Of a stretch of 47,691 nucleotides of DNA, positions 32,014-41,238 are shown one piece after another. The notes under the pieces were generated by a model. That model ran no database searches. It was not told the DNA's origin and saw only the letters and a list, made by a program, of their open reading frames with translations. Origin of the DNA: Planctomycetota bacterium. Its GTDB lineage: Bacteria > Planctomycetota > Phycisphaerae > UBA1845 > UTPLA1. Position 1 is the first letter of the stretch, and every line of letters starts with the position of its first letter. The stretch covers positions 1 through 47,691 of the forward strand of contig JACRIM010000033.1 of NCBI GenBank assembly GCA_016235815.1. Direction: 5' to 3'. Made by a program: the position numbers and the translations under genes.

Positions 32014-33342
32014 ATGCCCCGAGTACTAGACGGCCGCATCCCACGGATTTCGAAAACCCTCCACGCTGCGCCCCGACTCGCCCAGTTGAGGTCTGCCGAC
32101 GAGTTGAATCGCCAATTGGCGTACGTCTGCGCATCGAGCGGTTTCTATCGGGAGCGCTTCCGCATGGCCGGTCGTACCCGTGTGCTTTCGGTTGACGACC
32201 TTCCGTTTCTTCCGTTCACGACGCGCGCTGATCTGCAGGCCGATCAGGAAGCGCATCCGCCGTTTGGCAACTACCTCGCCGCGCCGACCGATCGCGTGGC
32301 TCGCGTTCACCGTACCTCCGGATCGACCGGGCCTGCATTATTGATTGCGCTGTCCATGAGCGACATCGAACGAAGCGTGGTCGCCGGTGCCGAGTGCTTT
32401 CGGGCTGCAGGCGTCGGATCGGGCGATCTCATTGTTCATTGTCTGAACTACTGCATGTGGTCCGGCGGATTAACCGACCATCAGGCGTTGGAGCGCAGCG
32501 GGGCCGGGGTCATTCCGTATGGCGTTGGAAAATCCAGCGAACTCATTGAGATGATCCGTCGCATTCGCCCGACCGGTCTTCACTGCACGCCTTCGTATCT
32601 TGGTCGGCTGGAGGAACGACTGGCGGCGGACTTCGGCCTTGCCCCGCGCGATCTGGGCCTGCGCATTGGGCTTTTCGGCGGAGAAGGGGGCTTGCAGGAG
32701 CCGGCCTTTCGAAATCGCATCGAGCAGACATGGGGGATCCGGGCCATGGATGCGAATTACGGAATGTCCGAAGTGCTGAGCATGTTCGGTGCCGAGTGCG
32801 AGGCCCGCTGCGGGCTTCATTTTTTCGGCGATGAATCGCTTTTTGCTGAATTGAAGGCGCTTGATTCGGACGAAACGTCCCCAATGGAAAACGGCGCATC
32901 GGGCGAATTGGTGCTAACGCATCGAGGGCGCGAGTGCCAACCGCTGGTGCGCTATCGCACGTCGGACATCATCGAAGTCACTGCCACGGAACCGTGCTCA
33001 TGTGGCCGGACCAGTCCGCGGTTTCGGGTCATCGGCCGCGTCGATGATATGTTGGTGATTCGCGGCATCAATGTTTTTCCGGGTCGCGTCGTTGATGCGA
33101 TTCACCGCTTTTCCGATCGATTGACCGGGGAGTATCGCGTGCAGGTGAGTCGCGAGGCGCCGATACAGGAGTTTCGCGTCGTGGTCGAGGAACGCTCGCC
33201 GGGGGCGTCACCACGGTTGGCGGCAGAGTTGGCCGATGCATTGGAGAAATCACTTTCAATTCGGCCGACGATCCAGCTTGTGGCCGCTGGGACATTTCCG
33301 CGCACCTCCGGCAAGACTTGCCGGGTGGAGCGTACTCTCTAG
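32014..33342 (+). CDS. PaaK/CapK-like adenylate-forming ligase
   Basis: A 442-residue member of the phenylacetate-CoA ligase family, which also contains capsule-locus CapK proteins. The ATP phosphate loop is VHRTSGSTGPALL, the adenine block is ANYGMSE, and the hinge/C-terminal lobe has CSCGRTSPRFRVIGRVDDMLVIRGINVFP. It activates a carboxylic acid as an acyl adenylate and may pass it to CoA or another thiol. The conserved C-terminal catalytic Lys seems to be in GTFPRTSGKTCRVER. The acid is not identifiable. The neighbouring aminomutase-like gene might supply an amino acid. Confidence 0.82.
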   Translation: MPRVLDGRIPRISKTLHAAPRLAQLRSADELNRQLAYVCASSGFYRERFRMAGRTRVLSVDDLPFLPFTTRADLQADQEAHPPFGNYLAAPTDRVARVHRTSGSTGPALLIALSMSDIERSVVAGAECFRAAGVGSGDLIVHCLNYCMWSGGLTDHQALERSGAGVIPYGVGKSSELIEMIRRIRPTGLHCTPSYLGRLEERLAADFGLAPRDLGLRIGLFGGEGGLQEPAFRNRIEQTWGIRAMDANYGMSEVLSMFGAECEARCGLHFFGDESLFAELKALDSDETSPMENGASGELVLTHRGRECQPLVRYRTSDIIEVTATEPCSCGRTSPRFRVIGRVDDMLVIRGINVFPGRVVDAIHRFSDRLTGEYRVQVSREAPIQEFRVVVEERSPGASPRLAAELADALEKSLSIRPTIQLVAAGTFPRTSGKTCRVERTL

Positions 33343-33437
33343 TTGCTGGTTTTCGCACGTTGAGTGCCATCGGGTTGAATCCTGCCAGCGGGCTTCGGGC
33401 CTGACCGATATTTCTCCGGGAAGTCAGGGTCTGCCGG

Positions 33438-34610
33438 ATGTCGAAGCCGTTGTTTCGAGAGTTGATTACACCGTTCCTGCGATCGCGCATGGACACCCTT
33501 CGTCTGCGCCATGGGGCCGCGTCGCCGGAGTATCAGGCCCTTTCCCGCCAGTATCACTACACCGACGACGAACAGGCGCCGGCCGTGGAGGCGAACCTGC
33601 GCCACTACGAGGCCGACATCGGGTTGTCCATCGATGGCGAGTCGCTCCCCGGCGTCGAGCGGCTGTACCGTCGGACACTGGTCATTGAGCCGACCCTGGC
33701 GTGCGCTGCACATTGTCGGTATTGCATCCGGGCGAACTATCCACGAAGCAATCTCACCGAAGACCAACTGACGCGTATTGCGAAATATTGTGGGAACGAG
33801 GCCAATCGTGGCGACCTGCGCGAGATCCTCGTCACGGGTGGAGATGTGTTGCTCGTGCCCGATCGCGTGAATCACCTTCTCAACGCGATCCGTGAGCATG
33901 CGCCAAACATTCGAACCGCGCGCATTGCGACACGTATTCCCGTGCAGGATCCTCGCCGCATCACGGGCGATGTGCTTCGCATCTTTGAAGCAAAATCACC
34001 GCTGCGTGTGGAGCTTGCAACGCAAATCAATCACCGCGTCGAGCTTTGCACCGAATCGGTTGCGGCCTATCAGGCCGTTATGGATCGCGGCGCGCGAGTC
34101 TACGCACAAAACGTTTTGCTTCGCGGCGTCAACGACCGAATTGACGCACTTGTGGATCTGTACGATGCACTTCGAGAACTTGGCATCGAATCTCACTACC
34201 TCTTCCACTGCGTCCCGCTTCGCGGCATGGCCCACTTGCGAACCGGCCTCGAAGAAGCCGTCGCGCTGGGCCGAGCGCTGACCTGTTCCGGGGGAATTTC
34301 CGGACGGGCCAAGCCGATGGTCGCCGCGATGACGGACATTGGGAAGATTGTGCTTTATGACGGCACGATTCTTCGACGGGAGGCGCGGCACATTCTCCTT
34401 CAGAGCGATTACACGCTGGAGGAGCGGCGGCGGTGGAACCCCAACTGGCGGCTGCCGGAATCGGCCGAGGTGGACAGTGCCGGGCGCCTTCGCGTCTGGT
34501 ATCTGGACGGCGCGGAGTTGGATGTTGAGCGTGAGGCCCCGATTCTCAATCCAACAGTGGATGCAAGCCGTCGAGCGGTGTCGCTGCCCATCCTTCGCGT
34601 TGCGAGCTGA
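33438..34610 (+). CDS. Lysine-2,3-aminomutase-like radical SAM enzyme
   Basis: A 390-residue radical SAM protein of the KamA/EpmB group. The 4Fe-4S cysteines are C89-x3-C93-x2-C96 (CAAHCRYC), with GVERLYRRTLVIEPTLAC before it and ILVTGGDVLLVPD after it. Relatives use SAM and pyridoxal phosphate to move an alpha-amino group to the beta carbon. The PLP-lysine block PGGGGK of classic aminomutases is not evident; instead GISGRAKPMVAAMTDIGK lies at that position, so the chemistry could differ. It ends the five-gene cluster and converges with the methyltransferase-like gene 11 bp on. A product such as a beta-amino acid for the upstream ligase is an inference. Confidence 0.82.
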   Translation: MSKPLFRELITPFLRSRMDTLRLRHGAASPEYQALSRQYHYTDDEQAPAVEANLRHYEADIGLSIDGESLPGVERLYRRTLVIEPTLACAAHCRYCIRANYPRSNLTEDQLTRIAKYCGNEANRGDLREILVTGGDVLLVPDRVNHLLNAIREHAPNIRTARIATRIPVQDPRRITGDVLRIFEAKSPLRVELATQINHRVELCTESVAAYQAVMDRGARVYAQNVLLRGVNDRIDALVDLYDALRELGIESHYLFHCVPLRGMAHLRTGLEEAVALGRALTCSGGISGRAKPMVAAMTDIGKIVLYDGTILRREARHILLQSDYTLEERRRWNPNWRLPESAEVDSAGRLRVWYLDGAELDVEREAPILNPTVDASRRAVSLPILRVAS

Positions 34611-34621
34611 TGCAACCAAGC

Positions 34622-35413
34622 TCATATGAACCAGAACGTCTTCTTCTTGTAGTCGCGATAGACGTCGCCGAAGGCTCGTTCGAGCACGCCCTCCTCGATT
34701 CGCGCCCGCACCAGTTGCAACGAGACGAACGCGGCCCAGAACGCGATCCAGACGATGTTAGTGTTTGCGTAAAAGAGCCACATTCCCGCCTGCGCGAGCA
34801 TCTGCCCAAGATAGATTGGGTGACGGGCGATGCGATAGGGGCCGTGCACTTTCAGCACGCGCGCTTCGGCGACAATGCTGAGTGATCGAAGAAGTGTCGC
34901 GTAACCCCAAACGTCAATTGCGTTTCCGAGGATGATCAATCCGCTGCCGATGGCGAAGCGGTTCATTGTCCACTTGCTGCCGTCCTGCATGAATACCGAA
35001 TAGGTATCAGCCCAGGGAAGGTGAAACTGCCGAGCGAAGGCCAGAATCCACCAGGGCACAAACGGCCAGAATGCCGCGATGATCGGCAGCACGATTTCAC
35101 GAGATCGCGCGGCCCGCGTACGCGGCGGAAGGCGAATGATGAATGCGAGCATGATCAATAGATAGGTGAGGTCAACGAGCAGCGTGCCCCAGGGGAGATG
35201 GATTTTTTTCGCTCCGGCCGGCTGAAACCACGACCCGACCGACCAAAAATCCGTGAAGTACATCGGTACGCGCGGGGCGACGAAACTAACGAATACGGCG
35301 ACGCCGAGCACGCGAAAGGCCCAATCCGGAACCCAAAGCCAGAGCCGCATCAGCCACGAACGCGGCGGGTCAGCGGCGTACTCAGGTGTCGTTGGGGTGG
35401 ATGACTTACTCAT
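34622..35413 (-). CDS. Isoprenylcysteine-methyltransferase/PEMT-like membrane protein
   Basis: A 263-residue membrane protein with about five hydrophobic segments. The C-terminal third carries the phospholipid/isoprenylcysteine methyltransferase motif: KVHGPYRIARHPIYLGQMLAQ followed by an ERAFGDVYRDYKKKTFWF tail, which forms the SAM site in this family. It probably methylates a lipid or a prenylated compound in the inner membrane. The ATG at 35413 was chosen because the longer open frame to 35497 adds a Cys- and Arg-rich stretch without hydrophobic character. It is divergent from lpxD. Confidence 0.75.
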   Translation of the reverse strand: MSKSSTPTTPEYAADPPRSWLMRLWLWVPDWAFRVLGVAVFVSFVAPRVPMYFTDFWSVGSWFQPAGAKKIHLPWGTLLVDLTYLLIMLAFIIRLPPRTRAARSREIVLPIIAAFWPFVPWWILAFARQFHLPWADTYSVFMQDGSKWTMNRFAIGSGLIILGNAIDVWGYATLLRSLSIVAEARVLKVHGPYRIARHPIYLGQMLAQAGMWLFYANTNIVWIAFWAAFVSLQLVRARIEEGVLERAFGDVYRDYKKKTFWFI

Positions 35414-35543
35414 GCACTCGCTCCGCGCGGGTCGCGCAACTCTCCATCCTACCAACGCATACGGAGTTTGACAGCATTCTCCGTCAACCCCTACCATCGA
35501 GCCTCAACGCTCCGGCGGAGGCCGATTTCGAGCGCCAACGAGG

Positions 35544-36593
35544 ATGGCCGTGCGACTGCGCGAACTCATTGAGCCGCTGGCTCGCTTCAAGTTCTCCTGC
35601 ACCATCGAGGGCGATGCCGACAGGGATGTCATCGGCGTGGCCACGCTGGAGGATGCGGGGCCGAACGAACTGAGCTTTCTTTCCAACGCAAAATACGAAA
35701 AAGCCCTGACCACGACCAAGGCCGGCGCGGTGATTGTTTCGCAATCGCAGGCCGTACCGCCGGGGCTGACGGTCCTTCGCGTGCCTGACCCGTATGCCGC
35801 GTTGACCGTACTCATGGTACACATGCACGGCTACCGAAAGCACCCGGGGACCGGCCGGGATTCCCGCGCTGTGATTCATCCGTCGGCCAAAATTGGCGAC
35901 AACGCCAACATCCAGCATGGCGTCACCATCTGCGAAGATGTTGTCATCGGCAAAAATGCTTCCATCTACCCCGGCTGCTATATCGCTTCGGGATGTCGGA
36001 TTGGCGATGACGCGGCGCTCTTTGCAAACGTTGTGCTTTATGAGGGCTGCGTGCTTGGACACCGCGTGACGATTCATGCCAACAGCACCATTGGCGAGGA
36101 TGGACTCGGCTACGCTCCGGTGGGGGAGAAGTGGCACAAGATTCCGCAGATCGGAATTGTCGAGATTGGCGATGATGTGGAGATCGGCGCCAACTGCAGC
36201 ATCGACCGCGCCACGCTTGGCCGCACGCTCATCGGCGCGGGGACCAAGTTTAGCAATCAGATCGCCATCGGCCACGGCACCAAGATCGGTCGCGATTGCA
36301 TGTTCGTCGCCCAGGTCGGCATCGCGGGCAGTGTGACCGTGGGCAATCACGTGACCATGGCCGGGAAGGTCGGTGTCGCGGGTCACTTGACCATCGGCGA
36401 CAATGCCCAACTCGCGGCGATGTCGGGCGTGATGAACGATATTGAGGCCGATGCAGCGATGGCCGGCGCGCCGGCGCTTCCGATCAAGGATGCGATGCGA
36501 TCATTCGCATTTGTTGCCCGGTTGCCGGAAATGAATAAACGGATCAAGGAGCTTGAAAACCAGATTGAAGCACTAACGAAAAAGCGCCCCTGA
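35544..36593 (+). CDS. lpxD: UDP-3-O-acyl-glucosamine N-acyltransferase
   Basis: A 349-residue LpxD, third enzyme of lipid A synthesis, which N-acylates UDP-3-O-acyl-glucosamine. The N-terminal uridine-binding domain has NELSFLSNAKY. A left-handed beta-helix of hexapeptide repeats fills about 105-300 (IHPSAKIGDNANIQHGVTI, GKNASIYPGCYI). The catalytic base is His244 in IAIGHGTKIG and the C-terminal helices (MNKRIKELENQIEAL) trimerise. It stands alone, without fabZ, lpxA or bamA next to it. Confidence 0.95.
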   Translation: MAVRLRELIEPLARFKFSCTIEGDADRDVIGVATLEDAGPNELSFLSNAKYEKALTTTKAGAVIVSQSQAVPPGLTVLRVPDPYAALTVLMVHMHGYRKHPGTGRDSRAVIHPSAKIGDNANIQHGVTICEDVVIGKNASIYPGCYIASGCRIGDDAALFANVVLYEGCVLGHRVTIHANSTIGEDGLGYAPVGEKWHKIPQIGIVEIGDDVEIGANCSIDRATLGRTLIGAGTKFSNQIAIGHGTKIGRDCMFVAQVGIAGSVTVGNHVTMAGKVGVAGHLTIGDNAQLAAMSGVMNDIEADAAMAGAPALPIKDAMRSFAFVARLPEMNKRIKELENQIEALTKKRP

Positions 36594-36634
36594 CATGCGT
36601 GGCGTGTCGGAAGGGATGCCTCAATCGGTGAGCA

Positions 36635-38335
36635 TCACGAGCCGATTATCTCAAGTACGAACCCGGCAATATCCAGGGTTGTCACGTTGCAATCGCCGCT
36701 AACGTCCGCGGTTGGACGACCGAACCGATCCACCGGAGTCCCAGAGGGTGTATTGGGGCAGACGTCCTGTGCATCGGGAACGCCATCGACATCAGCATCC
36801 ACAAGATTGAAAAGGTAAGCCGCGCCAGAATCGATCGGGATCGGGGGCGGATTGTCAAACAGGCCGGCCACCAACACGTCGCCGCGGCCGTCTCCTGAAG
36901 CGTCGGGCACACCGGCGACGGCGAATCCGAATGAGCCACCGACATCCTCGTTTGGAGACATCAATTCCTGAATAAGTGAACCCGTGGCGCCGGAGAAGAC
37001 ATAGGCGCGGCCCGCAGAATCGGGGCTGTTGCCGGGATTTTCGTTGCTTGCGCCCACAACGATATCGCCGTAACCGTCGCCATCGATGTCCGGGACTCCC
37101 GCCACCGAGTTTCCAAAGGCGCCGATCTCCTCTTTGTGGGGAGAATTGAGTGTTTTGATGTGGCTCCCCGTAGCCCCCGACATGAGGTACACGCGACCAG
37201 AGAAATCCGGGCCGCCGCCTGTGCTTTCCTGCGATCCTCCAATTACAATGTCACCGCTTCCATCGCCATCCACATCGTCCACGCCACCGACGGAAATCCC
37301 GAAATTGCCCAGCGCCTGCTTATTCACGGAGGAATAGGTCTGAATCAGCGCGCCACTTTGCCCCGAAAAAATGTAGGCGCGACCCGCGGCGATCGGGCCG
37401 CCGGCCGATTCTCCGGGTGCCCCGACGGCGATTTCGGGAATGGTATCACCATTGCAGTCCGGAACGGCGGCGACGGATAAGCCGAAGTATCCTGCCACTG
37501 TTTGATTGGGCGATACTAGGGCGTGGATTACCGTGCCGGTTGCACCGGAAAAAACATAGACGCGACCAGCATCACCAGGGTTTCCGACAGCGCTTTCGTG
37601 CCAGGCTCCGACGATGACGTCTCCGTGTCCATCGCCGTCGATATCGTCCATGCCTGCGACGCTAAATCCAAATAACGAGCCTTGCTTGGGGTTTGGAGAA
37701 ATCAGTGTTTGCAGAAGCACTCCGGTTGCCCCGGAGAAGATGTAAGCGCGGCCGGAGTCCGGCGGCGCGCCGGCCGGATCTTCGAGGGGCGCACCGACGA
37801 TAATGTCTCCGCGCCCGTCTCCGTTCACATCCGGAACTGCGCCGACGCCCCATCCAAATCGTCCATCGGCTTGTGGGTTTGGCGAACTGAAGCCGCGAAG
37901 CAATGTTCCGGTTTTCCCTGAATACAAGTACGCACGACCGGAGTCGTTCGGCGTTCCCGGAGGGTTTTCGAGTTTTGCCCCAACGAGAAGATCGCCGAAC
38001 CCATCCCCATCGGTGTCGGGCACTCCGGCGACGGAGATTCCAAAATAGCCGGATGATTCGCTCGTCGGGGAGAGCAGTTGATGCATCGTCGGCGCCGCGC
38101 CGCCCGGAACCCCGACGAGCTGCTGGATGAAACCCGCAATGTCTGCGCCGTTTGCGGCGCAATCGTGATTGAAGTCGATGGCCGGTCGGCCCTTGCCGTC
38201 CACTCGAGTGCCCGACGGTGTTCCGGGACAGACGTCGACGGTATCCGGGACACCGTCGCCGTCGGCGTCCGTCGCGATTGCCGTTGAGCCGAACAGGAGC
38301 CCCACCGACGCGATGCTCACCATGAAATAGCGCAT
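36635..38335 (-). CDS. Secreted FG-GAP seven-bladed propeller protein with duplicated end modules
   Basis: A 566-residue protein with a signal peptide (MRYFMVSIASVGLLFGSTAIA) and seven FG-GAP/integrin-type repeats of ~62 residues. Each has a phenylalanine-glycine start (YFGISVAGVP, RFGWGVGAVP, LFGFSVAGMD ...), a calcium loop such as DTDGDGFGDLLVGA and an AYIFSG end, so it should fold as a seven-bladed beta-propeller. At both ends there is a DxCPxTPSG(T/P)xVD module followed by a dockerin-like ADIAGF(I/V) helix, in the same order. GGAGGGG lies upstream of the ATG. It is probably a surface or matrix protein binding Ca2+; the ligand is unknown. Confidence 0.9.
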   Translation of the reverse strand: MRYFMVSIASVGLLFGSTAIATDADGDGVPDTVDVCPGTPSGTRVDGKGRPAIDFNHDCAANGADIAGFIQQLVGVPGGAAPTMHQLLSPTSESSGYFGISVAGVPDTDGDGFGDLLVGAKLENPPGTPNDSGRAYLYSGKTGTLLRGFSSPNPQADGRFGWGVGAVPDVNGDGRGDIIVGAPLEDPAGAPPDSGRAYIFSGATGVLLQTLISPNPKQGSLFGFSVAGMDDIDGDGHGDVIVGAWHESAVGNPGDAGRVYVFSGATGTVIHALVSPNQTVAGYFGLSVAAVPDCNGDTIPEIAVGAPGESAGGPIAAGRAYIFSGQSGALIQTYSSVNKQALGNFGISVGGVDDVDGDGSGDIVIGGSQESTGGGPDFSGRVYLMSGATGSHIKTLNSPHKEEIGAFGNSVAGVPDIDGDGYGDIVVGASNENPGNSPDSAGRAYVFSGATGSLIQELMSPNEDVGGSFGFAVAGVPDASGDGRGDVLVAGLFDNPPPIPIDSGAAYLFNLVDADVDGVPDAQDVCPNTPSGTPVDRFGRPTADVSGDCNVTTLDIAGFVLEIIGS

Positions 38336-38637
38336 GACAACCCCTCCATCGAACCTGCATCGAACGTGAACGCAGCGTCAAAAATGGATACTGAAATCAT
38401 ATCATTTACGGGGTATGCGATGCAAGTCGGACGAGGTTTTGACGGCGCATGCCAAGAAGCGATGTTTCAACACGCCTAATCGCTCATTCGAAACGGCATC
38501 TGGCATAAGGCACGGGCCGTCAGCCCAATTCCCCATGCGTGCCGATTCGTTTTTCTTGGAGGCGAGCGCGTCGGGCGAAACGGTGCGTAGCGAGTCAAAA
38601 AACGGGAAAACATGTGCGTTATGACCCGCTTACAACG
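38336..38637. other. Intergenic region between divergent genes
   Basis: About 300 bases with no gene. A candidate minus-strand -10 box TATGAT lies at 38396-38401 with a weak -35 18 bases upstream, suitable for the FG-GAP gene. No other structure was recognised; the promoter for the plus-strand gene starts immediately after. Confidence 0.4.
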
Positions 38638-38666
38638 TTGTATTGACCGCTCGGATTTGGTATTAT
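38638..38666 (+). promoter_or_regulatory. Sigma70-type promoter of the haloperoxidase gene
   Basis: TTGTAT (38638-38643), a 17-base spacer and TATTAT (38661-38666) lie ~35 bases before the ATG. -10 matches 5 of 6 and -35 matches 3 of 6 consensus bases. Confidence 0.55.
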
Positions 38667-38700
38667 TTTGTTGGGTTCCAGAATCAGGGGTGGTGAGAAC

Positions 38701-40515
38701 ATGGGTCGCACAAGGAACGAGAAAACGACGTCCGATCGAACGAAACCTTCTGCCGATGACGCCTCGGGCCACGAACCAGTCGCGCCGCAGGCCGATGGTC
38801 GCGAGCGAGTGTCTCGCCGCCGGTTCTTGGCAACGACGGCTGTCGCGGTTGTTTCGACCACGATCGACTCAACAGGATTGACCGAAGCCGCCCCGGGAAT
38901 TGAAACGGATCGACTCAGCGCCGACCTCACGGAGACTCCCGCATCATTCGAAGGCGCGCGTGTTACTCCTGAACAACGCGCCGATAAGGCGCTCACGATT
39001 CGTCTCAAGGCAGCAACAGAACAGCGCGAATTCCCAATTCCCTCTCATGTGGCCAACGGTGACGAATTACTCTACCCCAATCGGATTGCCAATTACTCCA
39101 AGGGACTGCCGCACAATGCTCGTGGCGAGGTGTCGGCCGCCGCCTATAACGCGTTTCTCACGGCGATTGAGTCGGGAAAGGCGTCGGATTTTGACGCGAT
39201 ACCTCTTGGGTGTTCAACGCCTAGTTTTCGCCGGAAACTTGTAAATCCACAGGGGGGGCTTGCCTTCGATCTGCAGGGGACGGATTCGCATCAATTGACG
39301 CAGCCGCCGGCCCCGGCTTTTGCGAGCGCCGAACAGGCGGCGGAGATCGTAGAGAATTATTGGATGGCGCTGTGTCGCGATGTGCCGTTCAGCCAATACG
39401 ACAGTCACCCGCTTACCCTTCAGGCGTGCGCCGAATTGTCGACCCTGAGCGATTTTCGCGGGCCCAAGATCGGCGGGCAGGTAACACCGGAGTGTCTGTT
39501 CCGCGGCGTGATGCCAGGTGACCTGACAGGACCCTACATTTCCCAATTCCTGTACAAGCCTTGCCCGTTTGGCGCGAATTATGTCGAACAGCGGATGCGC
39601 ACGCACGTGGCCGGCCTGAAGTTCATGACGCAGTACGTCCAGTGGCTCAGCGTTCAGAATGGATGCGTGCCGTCGCAGGCCGAGCCGTTCGAAACCGTGC
39701 GTCGGTTCATGCATAACGGTCGCGACCTTGGCCAGTGGGTTCATATCGATGTTCTGTTTCAGGCCTACTTTCATGCCTGTCTGATTCTTGGAACTCCCGT
39801 AGGCACCGGAGTGGACGCGAATTCAAGCGGGATCGGTGCGCCGATCAATCCGGGAAATCCGTATCTGGTGTCGCAGAATCAGGAGGGCTTCGCCACGTTC
39901 GGACCGCCATACTTCAAGACGCTGATGTGCGAAATCTCCACTCGGGCGTTGAAAACCGTGTGGCATCAGAAGTGGTTTGTGCATCGCCGATTGCGGCCGG
40001 AAGCGTTTGCCGGGCGCATCCACAATCACATAACCGGACTTGCGACCTACCCCATCCATCCGGAGGCGCTCAACTCACAGGCCGTACAACAAGTCTTCAA
40101 TCAGAACGGCAGCTATCTCCTTCCCATGGAATATCCGGAGGGTTCACCGCTTCATCCTTCCTATGGTGCCGGTCATGCGACGGTTGCCGGCGCTTGCGTC
40201 ACCATGCTGAAGGCGATGTTCGATGAGAATTACATCATTCCGAATCCGGTAATGCCGAACCCGAGCGACCCGACGCAGTTGGTTCCTTACAACGGCCCTC
40301 CACTGACGGTCGGCGGTGAGCTGAACAAACTCGCGAGCAATATCGCGGTCGGTCGCAACATCGCCGGCGTCCACTGGCGTTCGGATGCCACCGAATCCAT
40401 GAAACTGGGCGAGCTCTGTGCGATTCGCGTCCTGCTTGATCAGCGAGGGTGCTATAACGAGCGGTTCGAAGGATATCGTTTCACGAAATTTGACGGCGCA
40501 TTGATAACCGCGTGA
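38701..40515 (+). CDS. Tat-exported vanadium-dependent haloperoxidase-like protein
   Basis: A 604-residue protein of the vanadium haloperoxidase/PAP2 superfamily. The Tat signal is VSRRRFLATTAVAVV (twin Arg at about 49-51). Vanadate- or phosphate-site residues are visible: Lys424 and Arg432 (KWFVHRRLRP), Ser487, Gly489-Gly491 and His492 (SYGAGHA), and Arg552 and His558 (GRNIAGVHWRSD). His492 would be the acid/base residue and His558 the vanadate ligand. Such enzymes oxidise halides with H2O2 or act as phosphatases; the two cannot be told apart here. A promoter lies directly upstream. Confidence 0.88.
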   Translation: MGRTRNEKTTSDRTKPSADDASGHEPVAPQADGRERVSRRRFLATTAVAVVSTTIDSTGLTEAAPGIETDRLSADLTETPASFEGARVTPEQRADKALTIRLKAATEQREFPIPSHVANGDELLYPNRIANYSKGLPHNARGEVSAAAYNAFLTAIESGKASDFDAIPLGCSTPSFRRKLVNPQGGLAFDLQGTDSHQLTQPPAPAFASAEQAAEIVENYWMALCRDVPFSQYDSHPLTLQACAELSTLSDFRGPKIGGQVTPECLFRGVMPGDLTGPYISQFLYKPCPFGANYVEQRMRTHVAGLKFMTQYVQWLSVQNGCVPSQAEPFETVRRFMHNGRDLGQWVHIDVLFQAYFHACLILGTPVGTGVDANSSGIGAPINPGNPYLVSQNQEGFATFGPPYFKTLMCEISTRALKTVWHQKWFVHRRLRPEAFAGRIHNHITGLATYPIHPEALNSQAVQQVFNQNGSYLLPMEYPEGSPLHPSYGAGHATVAGACVTMLKAMFDENYIIPNPVMPNPSDPTQLVPYNGPPLTVGGELNKLASNIAVGRNIAGVHWRSDATESMKLGELCAIRVLLDQRGCYNERFEGYRFTKFDGALITA

Positions 40516-40704
40516 TCCGTGCGCCACAATTCATCTGCGTTTCGCTCATGGTTGGGACTGGGGATTTTCGCTTGATGATCACGCTCGGAATGCGGAGTGC
40601 CAATTGCCAGGCATCGTAATCAGGGTGCCGGTGGGGACGCCGCCGTTGATGACGCCGCCCTCTCGTCGATTCACTATCTCATGAGAAACGGCCTTGAGTG
40701 GTTG

Positions 40705-41043
40705 TCAGGTCTGAGCCGCCTCATCGATTGCCGCATTGATGCGGTGCATCAGTTCCATGTAGTCAGCCTGCAGCCGCATCATCGCCTTGATCTTCTCATT
40801 TCCGGCGGCAGCGCGTTCGGCATCGGCCGCTTTCCGCTTGTCGTCTGGCTCAATGGGCTTTCCCTGCGCCTCGAGCGTCCGCAGTTTTGTCACGGCCTCC
40901 TGGTAGGCCCGCATCGCGGCCTGAGCATCCTTGTCTTCGGCGACTGCCTTGGCCGCGGCGAAAAACTCGCACGACCTGGGGTGCTCAGAGATCTTCTTGC
41001 CCAGTTCGCGAGCCTGCGTGAGGATGGGATCCAGGTCGTCCAT
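40705..41043 (-). CDS. YlbF/YmcA-family protein
   Basis: A 112-residue all-helical protein resembling YlbF/YmcA (opening DPILTQARELGKKISEHP, then DKDAQAAMRAYQEAVTKL). In Bacillus YlbF, YmcA and YaaT form a complex that adjusts RNase Y activity and development. AAGGA lies six bases before the ATG. It is divergent from RNase R with ~195 bp between, which may link both to RNA turnover. Confidence 0.8.
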   Translation of the reverse strand: MDDLDPILTQARELGKKISEHPRSCEFFAAAKAVAEDKDAQAAMRAYQEAVTKLRTLEAQGKPIEPDDKRKAADAERAAAGNEKIKAMMRLQADYMELMHRINAAIDEAAQT

Positions 41044-41238
41044 TTTTGTTCCTTTTCGGGATTGGGGGTTGGGCGTATCTTCCGGGCGTGGGAGACTTGT
41101 GGCAAGTCACTGATCAGTAAGCCACCGCAGGTGCGCGAGTCTGGACCCCACGCCAACCGTCTCCTTATCAAAACAAGGGGACTGACAAGCCAATTCACAT
41201 CCACTTGGCATTGTTGCTGAAGGGATCTGGCGAACCGA

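Noticed and set aside
40560-40704. UGA readthrough extension of the YlbF-like gene (frame continues 41 codons to a second TGA)
   Set aside because: The extension is Gly/Pro-rich and lacks a domain; no stop-suppression signal is visible. It is probably chance.
41090-41110. GACTTG-TGG-CAAGTC palindrome between the YlbF-like gene and rnr
   Set aside because: Short arms and no promoter overlap; too weak to call an operator.
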